Assembly (NCBI GenBank): GCA_963747515.1
Contig: CAVVFN010000009.1
Coordinates: 265,488 to 329,487, forward strand
Direction: 5' to 3'
DNA length: 64,000 bases
Source of the DNA: Mariniphaga sp963747515
GTDB lineage: Bacteria; Bacteroidota; Bacteroidia; Bacteroidales; Prolixibacteraceae
The first letter of the stretch is position 1. Each line of letters opens with the position of its first letter. Both the position numbers and the translations under genes were made by a program. This document shows positions 28,220 through 37,784 of the stretch, one piece after another. Under the pieces are notes generated by a model. That model had not been told where the DNA came from, did no database searches, and worked only from the letters and a program-made list of their open reading frames with translations.

Positions 28220-28948
28220 TTATTCGCCCCATACAACTTCTTTGGAAGCAAGGGAAATAAATTGAATATTGTAATCCTGATTGGCCGGCACACTGGTAGA
28301 TTCATATAGAATGGCCAGTAATTCAAGCCGGTAAGTCTTGCCATTCTCGGCTTTGTTATACATATTACTCCAGCCTGGATCTGCAGTACCAAAGGAATAA
28401 TCGGTTTTTGTATGGACCAATGATGGGCTGATAAATATTTTATTATCCGATTCATTGAGTAGCCGGATAATATAAGCATCAGCGTCTTCTACTGCTGTCC
28501 AAACGACCTTCAGTTTATCGGAAGCAAACTGAGTGGAATCTATTGTTACTGCCTCCAGTTCAAGGTTCTCGAGCTTGTCGGGTTGGGTTACAGGAGGTTC
28601 ATCGTTCTGGCTGCTGGTAACTGTAAAAATATAATTTCCGGAGGGTGGCATAGAATCGGAATACTGCGTTGTTTCCGGGAAAAGGTTGAAAATATAAGGG
28701 TTGTTTTCATCCTGGTTCAATGTCCATGTTTCATCTTCGGGTCCGTTAACAGTTACCGATTCGAGTTCCTTATTCCCAAATACCCAAAAGTTAAGTCCAT
28801 ATTTTTCTTCTCCATCTTCAACGGTTTTCTGTATAAAAGCATCGGAAACCACGTCTAAGGCAACTGGCTCAGGATCATCAATACATGCATTAAAACTTGC
28901 GGCAACTAAAGCAAAAATTGCTGTAAAAATTAATTTTCTGTTTCTCAT
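28220..28948 (-). CDS. Lipoprotein, unknown function
   Basis: 242 residues. A lipoprotein signal MRNRKLIFTAIFALVAASFNAC is present, followed by IDDPEPVALDV. The mature protein looks like two beta-sandwich domains; the second (about 135-240) contains LKVVWTAVEDADAYIIRLLN, a fibronectin type III-like start. Probably surface exposed or periplasmic. No partner is adjacent. It has its own promoter and terminator. Confidence 0.65.
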   Translation of the reverse strand: MRNRKLIFTAIFALVAASFNACIDDPEPVALDVVSDAFIQKTVEDGEEKYGLNFWVFGNKELESVTVNGPEDETWTLNQDENNPYIFNLFPETTQYSDSMPPSGNYIFTVTSSQNDEPPVTQPDKLENLELEAVTIDSTQFASDKLKVVWTAVEDADAYIIRLLNESDNKIFISPSLVHTKTDYSFGTADPGWSNMYNKAENGKTYRLELLAILYESTSVPANQDYNIQFISLASKEVVWGE

Positions 28949-28964
28949 ATTTCAATTTATTTAT

Positions 28965-28994
28965 TAAAGTTATTAATTCGTTGACACATTACAA
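28965..28994 (-). promoter_or_regulatory. Bacteroidota-type promoter for the lipoprotein at 28220
   Basis: On the minus strand TTG (complement of 28992-28994), a 19-base spacer, then TAACTTTA (complement of 28965-28972), seven of eight bases of TANNTTTG. It ends 17 bases before the start codon. The rest of the 303-base gap toward dodecin shows no gene. Confidence 0.6.
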
Positions 28995-29251
28995 CCAAAA
29001 AAGGTTGCGTAGAGAATAAAAAAAAGTTTCTGATTTTATCCCCAAATGGAATAATCTGTAGAAGGATTACACATGGACATTAAGGCAACACCACTTTTTA
29101 TCTTTCAGTTTACAAAAAGTATCTGCTGCATTTCCCTGTTAATCAGCTTAATATCAGGTATTGTAAAAATTCCATTTTCTAAAGAGGTGTTTGGAGTGGT
29201 TTTGGCACTTATCTGATGGAATACTATTTTCAGAACATTAAAGTAAGAATT

Positions 29252-29458
29252 ATGGAAAAATTAGTAAAAGTAATTGAAGTAATTGCCACGTCCGACAAAA
29301 ATTTTTCTGATGCAACCCGAAATGCAGTTGAAGAAGCCTCAAAAACTGTTAAAAACATTAAGTCGGTTTACGTTAAGGAAATGAAAGCATCGGTAGAAAA
29401 CAACCAGATTGTTTCCTACGCTGTGAATGCAAAAATTTCTTTCGAAATTGAAAGATAG
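29252..29458 (+). CDS. Dodecin
   Basis: 68 residues from the ATG at 29252; the longer frame adds an unlikely leader. VIEVIATSDKNFSDATRNAV, EEASKTVKNIKSVYVKEMKA and YAVNAKISFEIE match the dodecin family beta-alpha-beta-beta fold. Dodecins form hollow dodecamers that store flavin. Monocistronic, with a clear terminator downstream. Confidence 0.92.
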   Translation: MEKLVKVIEVIATSDKNFSDATRNAVEEASKTVKNIKSVYVKEMKASVENNQIVSYAVNAKISFEIER

Positions 29459-29561
29459 AAAGCTGTTGTTCTGCATTCGTAATAAATTTGATTCGAAATA
29501 CCCGTAATAAAGTTTGCAGCAGAACAGCAGATTTAGATTCGTGACAGGCAGCAATCACGAA

Positions 29562-29606
29562 AACTCCCTGTTAACAAAATTCGTTGACAGGGAGTTAAAT
29601 TTTTAT
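29562..29606 (+). terminator. Intrinsic terminator after dodecin
   Basis: A ten-base perfect stem AACTCCCTGT/ACAGGGAGTT (29562-29571 with 29587-29596), followed by AAATTTTTATTTTT. Good rho-independent terminator. Confidence 0.8.
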
Positions 29607-29648
29607 TTTTAAAGAAGAAATGAATTTAATCTCAAATGATGGCTTTCC

Positions 29649-31367
29649 ATGTCTGTCCATAATAAAGAAATAGCGGATAAGCTGAATGAACTGGCAGATA
29701 TGCTTGACATCAAAGGCGAAAATGAGTTCAGGGTAAGGGCTTATCGAAATGCGGTGCGTTCCCTCTCAGGGTATACCCGAAACATTTCAGAAATGGTGGA
29801 GAATCATGAAGATATTTCTTCACTTCCCGGAATTGGTAAAAGCATGAGCGAAAAAATAGAAGAAATTGTTAAAACCGGTAAACTGAAACAGCTTCAAAAG
29901 CTAAGAAAGGAAGTACCTGAGTCGCTTTTAGAAATCATGAAGCTGGAACAACTTGGCCCGCAGCGGACAAAAATTTTGAACGACACCCTGAATATACGTT
30001 CCCTAAAGGAACTGGAAAAAGCTGCCAGAGCCGGAAAAGTTGAAAAAATAAAAGGATTTGGAAAAAAAACAACAGAAAGGATACTTGAGGAAATAGAATC
30101 CTGGTCACAAAAAGGAGGTTCTGCAAGAATAAAACGAACGGAAGCAGAAATGTTGGTTAACCCAATGCTGAGGTATATGGAAGATAAAATTGAAAGGCTG
30201 ACGGTAGCCGGGAGTTTTAGAAGAAAGAAAGAAACCGTCCGCGATATCGACCTTGTGGCGGTGAGTTCAAATCCCCGTCAGGCAATGAAAGATTTTACCG
30301 CATACGATGAGGTGGAGCGTGTTATTTCCGAAGGTGAAACCCGGGCATCGGTAAAACTGCGTACAGGATTGCAGGTTGATTTACGCATTGTTGAAAAGAA
30401 AGCATTTGGTGCAGCGTTACTGTATTTTACAGGTTCTAAGGAACATACAGTAGCTTTACGAACCCTGGCGCAGGAGCGGGGACTAAAACTGAATGAATAT
30501 GGAATCTCTCAAAACGGTAAAGTTTTGGCTTCTGAAACAGAGCAACAGGTATACCAGGCGATGAAATTGAACTACATTGAACCTGAACTCCGTGAAAACA
30601 AAGGAGAGATTGAGGCTTCACAAGATAATAAACTGCCTGTGCTTGTAAGCAGAGCTGATCTGCGGGGTGACCTCCACGCGCATACTACAGAAACCGACGG
30701 CACCAATACCCTGGAAGAAATGGCCGATGCTGCCCGGCAAATGGGCTATGAATATCTGGCTGTAACCGATCATTCAAAGAAGGTGACAATAGCTCGTGGC
30801 ATGAATGAACAAAGACTGGAAAAACAAATAGCTGCAATTGATATCCTGAACAGGAAGCTTAAAAATTTCAGGATTCTTAAAGCGGTGGAGGTAGATATCC
30901 TTGAAGATGGATCGCTTGATTTGCCTGACACGATTCTAAAGGAACTCGACCTGGTTGTATGCTCGGTTCATTATTACCGGAAACTTACCAGAAAAAAGCA
31001 AACACAGAGGATTATAAAGGCAATGCAAAATCCTTATTTCAATATACTGGCCCATCCTACCGGAAGAATGATTGGCATTAGAGACGAGCTGGATACCGAT
31101 ATGGAGGCGGTTATGAAAGAGGCTAAAAATTGCGGCTGCTTTCTGGAAATTAATGCCAACCCCGACCGGCTCGATTTGAACGACGATTATGCACGTATGG
31201 CAAAGGAAATGGGGGTCAGAATCTCTGTAGCTACCGATGCACACGCTGTAAACAGCCTTCAATACATGGAGTTTGGCATCGCGCAGGCACGAAGGGGATG
31301 GCTCGAAAAAAACGATGTGCTTAATACGCGGTCTTTAAAGGAATTAATGAAGTTGCTGAAAAGGTGA
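29649..31367 (+). CDS. polX: DNA polymerase X with PHP exonuclease domain
   Basis: 572 residues. An N-terminal helix-hairpin-helix region (SLPGIGKSMSEKIEEIV, LGPQRTKIL, KIKGFGKKTTERIL) is followed by the Pol X palm with RDIDLVAVS (metal aspartates) and RTGLQVDLRIV, a fingers/thumb part, and a C-terminal PHP domain from about 335: DLHAHTTETDGTN, VTDHSKK, HPTGRM and ATDAHA, the metal-binding histidines and aspartates. It fills gaps in base-excision repair and has a 3'-5' exonuclease. It heads a group of repair and stress genes on the same strand. Confidence 0.95.
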   Translation: MSVHNKEIADKLNELADMLDIKGENEFRVRAYRNAVRSLSGYTRNISEMVENHEDISSLPGIGKSMSEKIEEIVKTGKLKQLQKLRKEVPESLLEIMKLEQLGPQRTKILNDTLNIRSLKELEKAARAGKVEKIKGFGKKTTERILEEIESWSQKGGSARIKRTEAEMLVNPMLRYMEDKIERLTVAGSFRRKKETVRDIDLVAVSSNPRQAMKDFTAYDEVERVISEGETRASVKLRTGLQVDLRIVEKKAFGAALLYFTGSKEHTVALRTLAQERGLKLNEYGISQNGKVLASETEQQVYQAMKLNYIEPELRENKGEIEASQDNKLPVLVSRADLRGDLHAHTTETDGTNTLEEMADAARQMGYEYLAVTDHSKKVTIARGMNEQRLEKQIAAIDILNRKLKNFRILKAVEVDILEDGSLDLPDTILKELDLVVCSVHYYRKLTRKKQTQRIIKAMQNPYFNILAHPTGRMIGIRDELDTDMEAVMKEAKNCGCFLEINANPDRLDLNDDYARMAKEMGVRISVATDAHAVNSLQYMEFGIAQARRGWLEKNDVLNTRSLKELMKLLKR

Positions 31368-31466
31368 AATGAAGAACTGAAACGGAAATTGCTTTCAGCC
31401 ATCCGAAAGCCAGCTTAAGAAAGCATTGTGCAGATGTGAAGGAATGAAATTAAAAAACGGAATGAG

Positions 31467-31958
31467 ATGATAGCACTGGTATATGGTCTGCCGGGAACCG
31501 GAAAAACATTTTTTGCAAGGCATTTTGCCCGAAAAACTGGGGCTGTACATTTGAATACTGACCTTGTAAGGGAAAAGCTGGATGCAAAAGGACAATATGA
31601 CGATACTACCAAACAGCAGGTATATAATGAACTCTTTAAGCAGGTTATGAGGGAGTTGAACGATAAAAAAGACGTTATTGTCGATGGCACATTTCATAAA
31701 CAGGTGCGGAGAGACCAGGTGAAAAAGATGGCCGTTGAAATGGATGAACCTGTTTTTCTCATAGAAATTAAAGCTGCTGAAAAAACAGTCAAAAAGAGAC
31801 TGAAAAAAAGCCGGAAGCATAGCGAAGCAGATTTCGATGTGTATAAAATACTGGAGCACGATTTTGAATCGGAGGAGGACCATCATCTGGAATTGTGGTC
31901 CGATGAGGATAAAGAAGACGAAATGTTAAACAAGGCAATACAATACACCAATGGATAA
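31467..31958 (+). CDS. P-loop kinase (AAA_33 / COG0645)
   Basis: 163 residues. The start MIALVYGLPGTGKTFFARH is a Walker A loop; NDKKDVIVDGTFHKQ is the acidic Walker B region. It resembles the ATP-binding half of fused kinase/aminoglycoside-phosphotransferase-like proteins (COG0645). The COG2187 half is the next gene, overlapping by 8 bases, so a normally fused two-domain protein is split into two genes here. Function of the family is unknown; its role is inferred as small-molecule phosphorylation. Confidence 0.75.
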   Translation: MIALVYGLPGTGKTFFARHFARKTGAVHLNTDLVREKLDAKGQYDDTTKQQVYNELFKQVMRELNDKKDVIVDGTFHKQVRRDQVKKMAVEMDEPVFLIEIKAAEKTVKKRLKKSRKHSEADFDVYKILEHDFESEEDHHLELWSDEDKEDEMLNKAIQYTNG

Positions 31959-32958
31959 AGAACAGGTTGAATTTTTAATGAATCACTGCACATTGCCCGA
32001 TACCTGCAATGAAACAATCCTAAAAGAGACACACATCTCATGGATTATTTTAACCGATAACTTTGCCTTTAAAATTAAACGTCCTGTTAAATTTTCCTTT
32101 CTCGATTTTTCCACTCCCGACAAACGGGAGTTCTACTGTCAGCAGGAGATTAAGTTAAACCGTCGCCTGGCACCCGAAATGTATCTTAGGGTGATTCAGT
32201 TGACAAACCAGATGGCCGGGCTGGCCAACGGGGAAGATGAAGGTGAGGTAATCGATCATGCTGTGCAAATGAAGCGTATGGACAACAACCTGGAAATGGA
32301 TAAGATGCTTGAAAGAAATGAGGTAACTGAAAAGCATATTGATATACTGGCCGAAAAAATTGCCCGGTTTCATAAAAAGATACGGGTGCTGAAGAATGTT
32401 TTTGCCACGCTCAAATTCCATGAAAAATATGCCGATATTCAATCCGAAGGTACTTTTCTGAAAGAGATAGCTGGTGCTGAATGGGAGAGAAAAATAAATG
32501 AATGTGTTGACAAATCGTTTAACTACCTCAACTCCATTCGAAATTTTTCAAACCAAAGGGTAATTACAGGATACCATAAAAACTGCCATGGGGATTTGAA
32601 TGCAAGTAATATTTTTTTATACGACGACCCTGTAATTTTCGATTGCATCGAGTTTAACAGCGATTACCGAAGAATTGATGTTTTGAATGACATCGCCTTT
32701 TTATGTGTTGATCTCGATTTTTTCGGAAAGCAGGATCTGAGTGAACGGTTCTATGAAAAATACCTTAAAACATATGGTATAAATGAGGATCCTGAGAGCC
32801 GTAAATTGTTCAACTATTATAAAAGCTACCGTGCAAATGTCCGGGCAAAGGTAATTCTGATTAACATGAAGGAATCTTCGGATAATTCAGATGAAAAAGA
32901 TTTGGATGATCTTAAAAAATACATTGTGATGACGGAAGAATACCTTCAGGATTTTTAA
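31951..32958 (+). CDS. APH-family phosphotransferase (COG2187)
   Basis: 335 residues. The kinase-like catalytic loop NCHGDLNASNIFLYDD and the following VIFDCIEFNSDYR (metal-binding aspartate) identify an aminoglycoside/choline kinase fold; FKIKRPVKFSFLDFSTPDKR near the N-terminus is the COG2187 signature with its ATP-contacting lysine. Overlaps the P-loop kinase gene by 8 bases and is probably its partner. The ppsA gene follows after 47 bases. Physiological substrate unknown. Confidence 0.8.
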   Translation: MDKEQVEFLMNHCTLPDTCNETILKETHISWIILTDNFAFKIKRPVKFSFLDFSTPDKREFYCQQEIKLNRRLAPEMYLRVIQLTNQMAGLANGEDEGEVIDHAVQMKRMDNNLEMDKMLERNEVTEKHIDILAEKIARFHKKIRVLKNVFATLKFHEKYADIQSEGTFLKEIAGAEWERKINECVDKSFNYLNSIRNFSNQRVITGYHKNCHGDLNASNIFLYDDPVIFDCIEFNSDYRRIDVLNDIAFLCVDLDFFGKQDLSERFYEKYLKTYGINEDPESRKLFNYYKSYRANVRAKVILINMKESSDNSDEKDLDDLKKYIVMTEEYLQDF

Positions 32959-33005
32959 ATGGGAATGCCTGTTAGATTTTCCAAAACTGAAAAAATAGTT
33001 AAAAA

Positions 33006-35381
33006 ATGAAGCTGATATATAATTTTAAAGAGCTTAATGGTTCAAAAGTTAAGGAAGTAGGAGGGAAAAATGCATCACTCGGGGAAATGTTCAGGGAATT
33101 GGGTTCAAAAGGTATAAAGGTACCCGATGGTTTTGCCACTTCTGCTGAAGCCTACCGGAGGTTCATCAGGGAGAATAAGATTGAAGATGCCTTAAAGGAT
33201 ACACTGGCTTCACTCGATAAGGATGCAGAAAATTTAAGGGAAGTGGGAGCCAGGTGCAGAGAACTGGTAATGGAAGCCCCTATCCCGGAGGAAATTAAGG
33301 AAAAGATTGTGGAAGGATTCAACCAATTGAAAAAACGGGAAGAATCACTTGAAAGTGTTGCTGTACGAAGCAGTGCAACTGCTGAGGATTTGCCTGAGGC
33401 CAGCTTTGCCGGGCAGCATGATTCGTATATGAATGTGAAGACTGAGGAGGAACTGCTCGATGCATGGAAAAAATGCGTGGCTTCTTTATTTACCGACAGG
33501 GCAATTAAGTACCGCCAAAAAAATGGGTTTGAGCATATGAAAGTGGCCTTGTCGGTGGGAGTGCAAAAGATGGTACGTTCCGACAAATCATCGGCGGGTG
33601 TTGCTTTTACCATTGATCCTGAAAGCGGTTTTCATAACGTGATTCTCATTAATGGTGCCTGGGGGCTTGGCGATAACGTGGTGCAGGGTGCTGTTTTAAC
33701 CGATGAGTTTTATTTGTTCAAGGAAGCGCTTAAAACCGGTAAAGAACCCATTCTTTCCAAACGGCTGGGCTCAAAAGCCAAAATGATGGTTTACAATGAA
33801 AACAAGAAGAAGAAGGAAACAACCGTAAACAAGCGAACCCCCGGAAAACTGAGGAGAAAGTATGTACTGACTGATGATGAACTGAAAGAACTGGGGCAGT
33901 GGTGCCTCGAAATTGAAAAGCATTACAAAAAGCCCATGGACATTGAATGGGCAAAGGACGGCAATACCCATGAACTGTTTATTGTTCAGGCCAGGCCTGA
34001 AACGGTACATTCTTCGAAAAAGGAACCCAATAAACTTAAAAAATACTCCCTGAAAGAGAAGAATAAAACGCCATTGATTTCCGGGATTGGAATCGGAGAT
34101 AAGATAGCTGCCGGAAGGGTAAAAATTTTAAATTCGCCCGATGAATCGGATAAGCTTGAAAAAGGCGATGTGCTGGTAACGGAAATCACCAATCCCGACT
34201 GGGACCCGGTAATGAAAAAAGCGGCTGCCATAATTACCAACAGTGGCGGACGCACCAGCCATGCCGCAATTGTAGCCCGTGAACTGGGTGCTGTTGCTGT
34301 GGTTGGGACAAAAGATGCCACCGGAAAGTTAAAGGACGGCCAGGAAGTTACCGTGTCGTGTGCCAAAGGAAACGAAGGACATATTTACAATGGGATATTG
34401 AAATGGAATGAGAAGGAAATCAACCTCAAAAAACTGGGTAAACCCAAAACAGAGGTGATGCTGATACTGGCAAATCCGGGAGCTGCATTTACCAATGCCA
34501 TGCTGCCGGTTGACGGCGTGGGCCTTATGCGTCTTGAATTTGTGATTAACAGTTCCATTAAGATACACCCGCTGGCCCTTATCTATTTCGATAAACTGAA
34601 AAGTAAAAAGGCAAAACGGAAAATTAAAAAACTGACGTCGGAGTACGACGACAAAAAACACTATTTTGTAGAAAAGCTTTCCAGGGCGGTGGCTACTATT
34701 GCTGCGGCCTTTTACCCGGGCGATGTAATTGTAAGAATGAGCGACTTCAAATCAAACGAATATGCCGATTTAATTGGCGGAAAACAATTTGAACCGGAGG
34801 AAGAAAATCCCATGGTAGGTTTCCGGGGTGCCTCCCGCTACTATCATGAAAAATACCGGGAAGGTTTCGCACTTGAATGCCAGGCCATGCGGATTGTCAG
34901 GGAAGAGATGGGTCTGACAAACGTAAAATTGATGATTCCGTTCTGCCGCACTGTGGAAGAGGGCAAAAAAGTGCAGGAGGTAATGGCCGAAAATGGATTA
35001 AAGCGGGGTGAAAATGGCCTTGAATTGTATGTGATGACCGAAATTCCCAACAATGTGCTTATGGCTGAAGCGTTTGCAAAAATATTTGATGGATTTTCCA
35101 TTGGTTCAAATGATCTTACCCAGTTAACCCTGGGAATCGACAGGGATTCACCCATTGTAAGCAACTTGTTCGATGAGCGGAATGAAGGCGTGAAGGAAAT
35201 GCTGCGGATGGCCATTAAAAAAGCACATAAGAAAAAGAAAAAAATAGGACTTTGCGGCCAGGCTCCCAGCGATTTCCCGGAGATGGCACAATTTCTTGTG
35301 GAGGCAGGCATCGACAGCATTTCATTTAACCCCGATGCGGTAGCCACCGGAATTGAAAACATTGTGAAAGCTGAAAAATAA
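33006..35381 (+). CDS. ppsA: Phosphoenolpyruvate synthase
   Basis: 791 residues. The N-terminal ATP-grasp domain contains VAVRSSATAEDLPEASFAG and FTIDPESGFHNV. The phosphohistidine swivel domain carries NSGGRTSHAAIVARELG with the catalytic histidine. The C-terminal PEP/pyruvate barrel has GLMRLEFV and GLCGQAPSDFPEMA with the catalytic cysteine. The order matches PpsA rather than PPDK. It makes PEP from pyruvate for gluconeogenesis. Its place beside DNA-repair genes and the kinase/APH pair is unusual for a central enzyme and suggests a special-condition copy. Confidence 0.9.
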   Translation: MKLIYNFKELNGSKVKEVGGKNASLGEMFRELGSKGIKVPDGFATSAEAYRRFIRENKIEDALKDTLASLDKDAENLREVGARCRELVMEAPIPEEIKEKIVEGFNQLKKREESLESVAVRSSATAEDLPEASFAGQHDSYMNVKTEEELLDAWKKCVASLFTDRAIKYRQKNGFEHMKVALSVGVQKMVRSDKSSAGVAFTIDPESGFHNVILINGAWGLGDNVVQGAVLTDEFYLFKEALKTGKEPILSKRLGSKAKMMVYNENKKKKETTVNKRTPGKLRRKYVLTDDELKELGQWCLEIEKHYKKPMDIEWAKDGNTHELFIVQARPETVHSSKKEPNKLKKYSLKEKNKTPLISGIGIGDKIAAGRVKILNSPDESDKLEKGDVLVTEITNPDWDPVMKKAAAIITNSGGRTSHAAIVARELGAVAVVGTKDATGKLKDGQEVTVSCAKGNEGHIYNGILKWNEKEINLKKLGKPKTEVMLILANPGAAFTNAMLPVDGVGLMRLEFVINSSIKIHPLALIYFDKLKSKKAKRKIKKLTSEYDDKKHYFVEKLSRAVATIAAAFYPGDVIVRMSDFKSNEYADLIGGKQFEPEEENPMVGFRGASRYYHEKYREGFALECQAMRIVREEMGLTNVKLMIPFCRTVEEGKKVQEVMAENGLKRGENGLELYVMTEIPNNVLMAEAFAKIFDGFSIGSNDLTQLTLGIDRDSPIVSNLFDERNEGVKEMLRMAIKKAHKKKKKIGLCGQAPSDFPEMAQFLVEAGIDSISFNPDAVATGIENIVKAEK

Positions 35382-35417
35382 ACCGGCGCGGTTTTAAATC
35401 TTTTAAAAAGACAGAAA

Positions 35418-36209
35418 ATGCCCGAATTGCCCGATGTTGAGAAGTACCGGAAGGAGGCTGAAAAATGTAAAAATTCCGGTATTGAACAGGTTAAAGTAAG
35501 CGATGCTCGCTTTGTGAAGCTTTCTGAAAATGAATTAGACAAAAAACTAAAAGGAAAGAAGTTTAAGAAAATAATACGCCATGGCAAGTATCTCTTCCTG
35601 CCGGCAGATAAAAGCACTTCACTGGTCCTCCATTTTGGAATGACCGGTGAGGTGCATTACCTGAAAGCGGATGAGGACAAACCTAAGTATACCCGGTGCA
35701 GCATTTTGTTTAAAAACAAGCATACCCTGCATATTGTGAGCAGGCGAAAGCTGGGTTCGGTTGAACTTGCTAAGAATCCGGATTCCTTTATAAAAGAAAA
35801 AGATTTGGGTCCCGATGCTTTGGATATTGCCCGGAAGGATTTTATTTCCCTGCTTGAAAATAAAAAGGCGATGATGAAAACAGTTTTGACCGATCAGTCG
35901 GAAATAGCCGGAATTGGAAATGTATATGCCGATGAAATCCTTTACCAGGCAAAAATCCATCCCCAGCAACCGGCAAATCAACTGTCGGAAAAGGAGATGG
36001 ATACAGTTTACAATGAGTTGCAGAATGTTTTAAAAACAGCCATTAAACACGATGCCGATGTTTCAAAACTTCCTGAAAGCTTCCTGCTGCCAAACCGAAG
36101 CCAGGGGAAAGCCTGCCCGGGTTGCAACGGCAAAATAGAGAAAACGAAGATTTCAGGCAGGACGACATATTATTGTCCTTCCTGTCAGAAAATCTCCAAA
36201 ATAGGATAA
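35418..36209 (+). CDS. mutM: Fpg/Nei-type DNA glycosylase
   Basis: 263 residues. The N-terminus MPELPDVEKYR has the invariant Pro2-Glu3 catalytic pair, a lysine at HGKYLFLP plays the usual beta-elimination role, EIAGIGNVYADEILY is the H2TH region, and a zinc finger ends the protein (CPGCNGKIEKTKISGRT then YYCPSCQ). It excises oxidised purines or pyrimidines. Fpg versus Nei cannot be settled by eye; the gene symbol is therefore tentative. It follows ppsA by 36 bases. Confidence 0.8.
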   Translation: MPELPDVEKYRKEAEKCKNSGIEQVKVSDARFVKLSENELDKKLKGKKFKKIIRHGKYLFLPADKSTSLVLHFGMTGEVHYLKADEDKPKYTRCSILFKNKHTLHIVSRRKLGSVELAKNPDSFIKEKDLGPDALDIARKDFISLLENKKAMMKTVLTDQSEIAGIGNVYADEILYQAKIHPQQPANQLSEKEMDTVYNELQNVLKTAIKHDADVSKLPESFLLPNRSQGKACPGCNGKIEKTKISGRTTYYCPSCQKISKIG

Positions 36210-36220
36210 AATAAATTTGT

Positions 36221-36682
36221 TTACATTCTGAATTTTCCCATATATTCTGCTTTATCGAGGGTATGGCCGTTAACAGCGGCGTAAAAATCCTCCACCTTAT
36301 TAATAGATTCAGGGGGAAGTTTTTTCTTCAGGGCAAACAGCCGGAAAAAGTACCTGTGTTCCTCCCCTTTGGGAGGGCAGGGACCTCCATATCCCTTTTT
36401 GCCAAAATCGTTTTGTGCCTGAAAAGCTCCATTCTTCAGGTGTTTCTCTACAGGTGATACACCATCCAGTGTAGTGGTATCAGCCGGAATGTTGTATATC
36501 AGCCAGTGGAGGAAAGTTCCTCCCGGGGCATCGGGATCTTCCAGAAGCAGTGCAAGGGAAACCGTACCTTTAGGTATCTCATCCCACGAAAGGGGAGGAG
36601 GTACATCCTCACCTTTGCAGGAATGTTTGTGCGGTATGGACGCACCATATTCGAATGCTGTACTTGTTAAATTAAATGCCAT
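36221..36682 (-). CDS. YbhB/YbcL (PEBP, Raf-kinase-inhibitor-like) protein
   Basis: 153 residues from the ATG complementary to 36680-36682, chosen because MAFNLTSTAFEYGASIPHKHSC is the usual start. The family motifs are SLALLLEDPDAPGGTFLHWL (with the ligand-binding Asp-Pro-Asp) and YGGPCPPKGEEHRYFFRLFAL. Function in bacteria is unclear; a phosphatidylethanolamine/anion-binding pocket is typical. It lies 11 bases from the Fpg gene end, convergent, and upstream of it on the minus strand are two other small stress-type genes. Confidence 0.87.
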   Translation of the reverse strand: MAFNLTSTAFEYGASIPHKHSCKGEDVPPPLSWDEIPKGTVSLALLLEDPDAPGGTFLHWLIYNIPADTTTLDGVSPVEKHLKNGAFQAQNDFGKKGYGGPCPPKGEEHRYFFRLFALKKKLPPESINKVEDFYAAVNGHTLDKAEYMGKFRM

Positions 36683-36695
36683 AATCTTTACTTTT

Positions 36696-36941
36696 TTAGC
36701 TGATACATTCTTTTGCCATCTCTTTAATCTCTTTTGGTAATTGCGACACGATATGCCGCGATTCACCTTCTGAAAGGTTAGGACGCAGTTCCTCAAGAAC
36801 CGTATGCACAATATCTGGCGTTGACACCTCCCGGTCGAACCGGAATTCCTCATGCTGATCCTCATGCCTTTTTACCTCTTCGGCAAATTCATTCAGAGTA
36901 TTTATTCCTGAAGGACGCTCCCGGTATGTCCGGTTTTCCAC
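36696..36941 (-). CDS. Small DUF2267-like protein
   Basis: 81 residues, rich in charged residues. The second half, DIVHTVLEELRPNLSEGES followed by RHIVSQLPKEIKEMA, resembles the repeated unit of DUF2267 proteins. It precedes the YbhB gene by 13 bases on the same strand. Function unknown; the family is often seen near stress genes. Confidence 0.5.
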   Translation of the reverse strand: MENRTYRERPSGINTLNEFAEEVKRHEDQHEEFRFDREVSTPDIVHTVLEELRPNLSEGESRHIVSQLPKEIKEMAKECIS

Positions 36942-37055
36942 ATAAGAATTCTATGCCAAAATATGTCTCGTACATTCGAGGGTGTACCTGTTGTTTTTAT
37001 CGGATTCAATGGGGAACATTTCCACAGCGAATGTAGAAATGTTGCACATTTACCA

Positions 37056-37784
37056 TCAGCTGAACATGGAATCCAATGCTTTTGCATTTTTCACTGCCCA
37101 TGCATTGTGATCGTTGTTAAAGTAAATATACAGCTGATCTGCATTTTTCAGTTTGTTCAGCCGTTCGTACCAGCTTTTAAGCTCATCTTCCGAATAAAGA
37201 TAGTTGTACCAGGCATTTTTTCCGTGAAAGCGCAGATAAGCAATCCTGGCAATTGAACGAATCTCTTCGGGCAGATTATCCGGAGCAGAAAGCATACAAT
37301 AAGCTACCTTATACCTGGAGAGCAGGTTGTAAATACTGTCATCAAACCACGATTCATGGCGGAATTCAATTGCATGATGTGTCCGTGCATCGAGCAACCG
37401 AAGCAAATCTTCCAGTTTCGATTCATTTTTATGAAGATTTCCCGGAAATTGCCAGAGCACACAACCCAGTTTCCTTCCCAGGGTTTTTACGGTGCTGTCG
37501 AAAGCTTCATACCGGTTGCGGAAATCATCATCCACATTTAATTTTTTCTGGTGTGTAAAATAACGGTTGGCTTTTATGGTGAATTTAAATCCGGAAGGCG
37601 TTTGGCTTACCCAGTCCTGTAAATGTTTTTCTTCGGGCATCCGGTAAAAGGTATTGTTGATCTCCACAGTATTGAAATGCCGGGAGTAGTAGGAAAGCCA
37701 CTCCTTTTTCGGGAGCTTTTCAGGATAAAATTTTTTTCTCCAGTCCTTGTAATGAAAACCGCTGCAGCCAATATATATTTTCAT
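37056..37784 (-). CDS. DUF72 domain protein
   Basis: 242 residues (an ATG two codons earlier at 37790 is equally possible). MKIYIGCSGFHYKDWRKKFYP, HFNTVEINNTFYRMP and CVLWQFPGNLH, then AIEFRHESW and YLRFHGKNAWYN are the standard DUF72 TIM-barrel landmarks. Family function is unknown. It is first of three minus-strand genes, with DUF2267-like and YbhB genes next. Confidence 0.9.
   Translation of the reverse strand: MKIYIGCSGFHYKDWRKKFYPEKLPKKEWLSYYSRHFNTVEINNTFYRMPEEKHLQDWVSQTPSGFKFTIKANRYFTHQKKLNVDDDFRNRYEAFDSTVKTLGRKLGCVLWQFPGNLHKNESKLEDLLRLLDARTHHAIEFRHESWFDDSIYNLLSRYKVAYCMLSAPDNLPEEIRSIARIAYLRFHGKNAWYNYLYSEDELKSWYERLNKLKNADQLYIYFNNDHNAWAVKNAKALDSMFS

Noticed and set aside
33152..33613. 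Long antisense frame over ppsA (and a similar one at 34844-35617)
   Set aside because: Serine/phenylalanine-rich shadow of a strongly supported gene; no start signal or domain.
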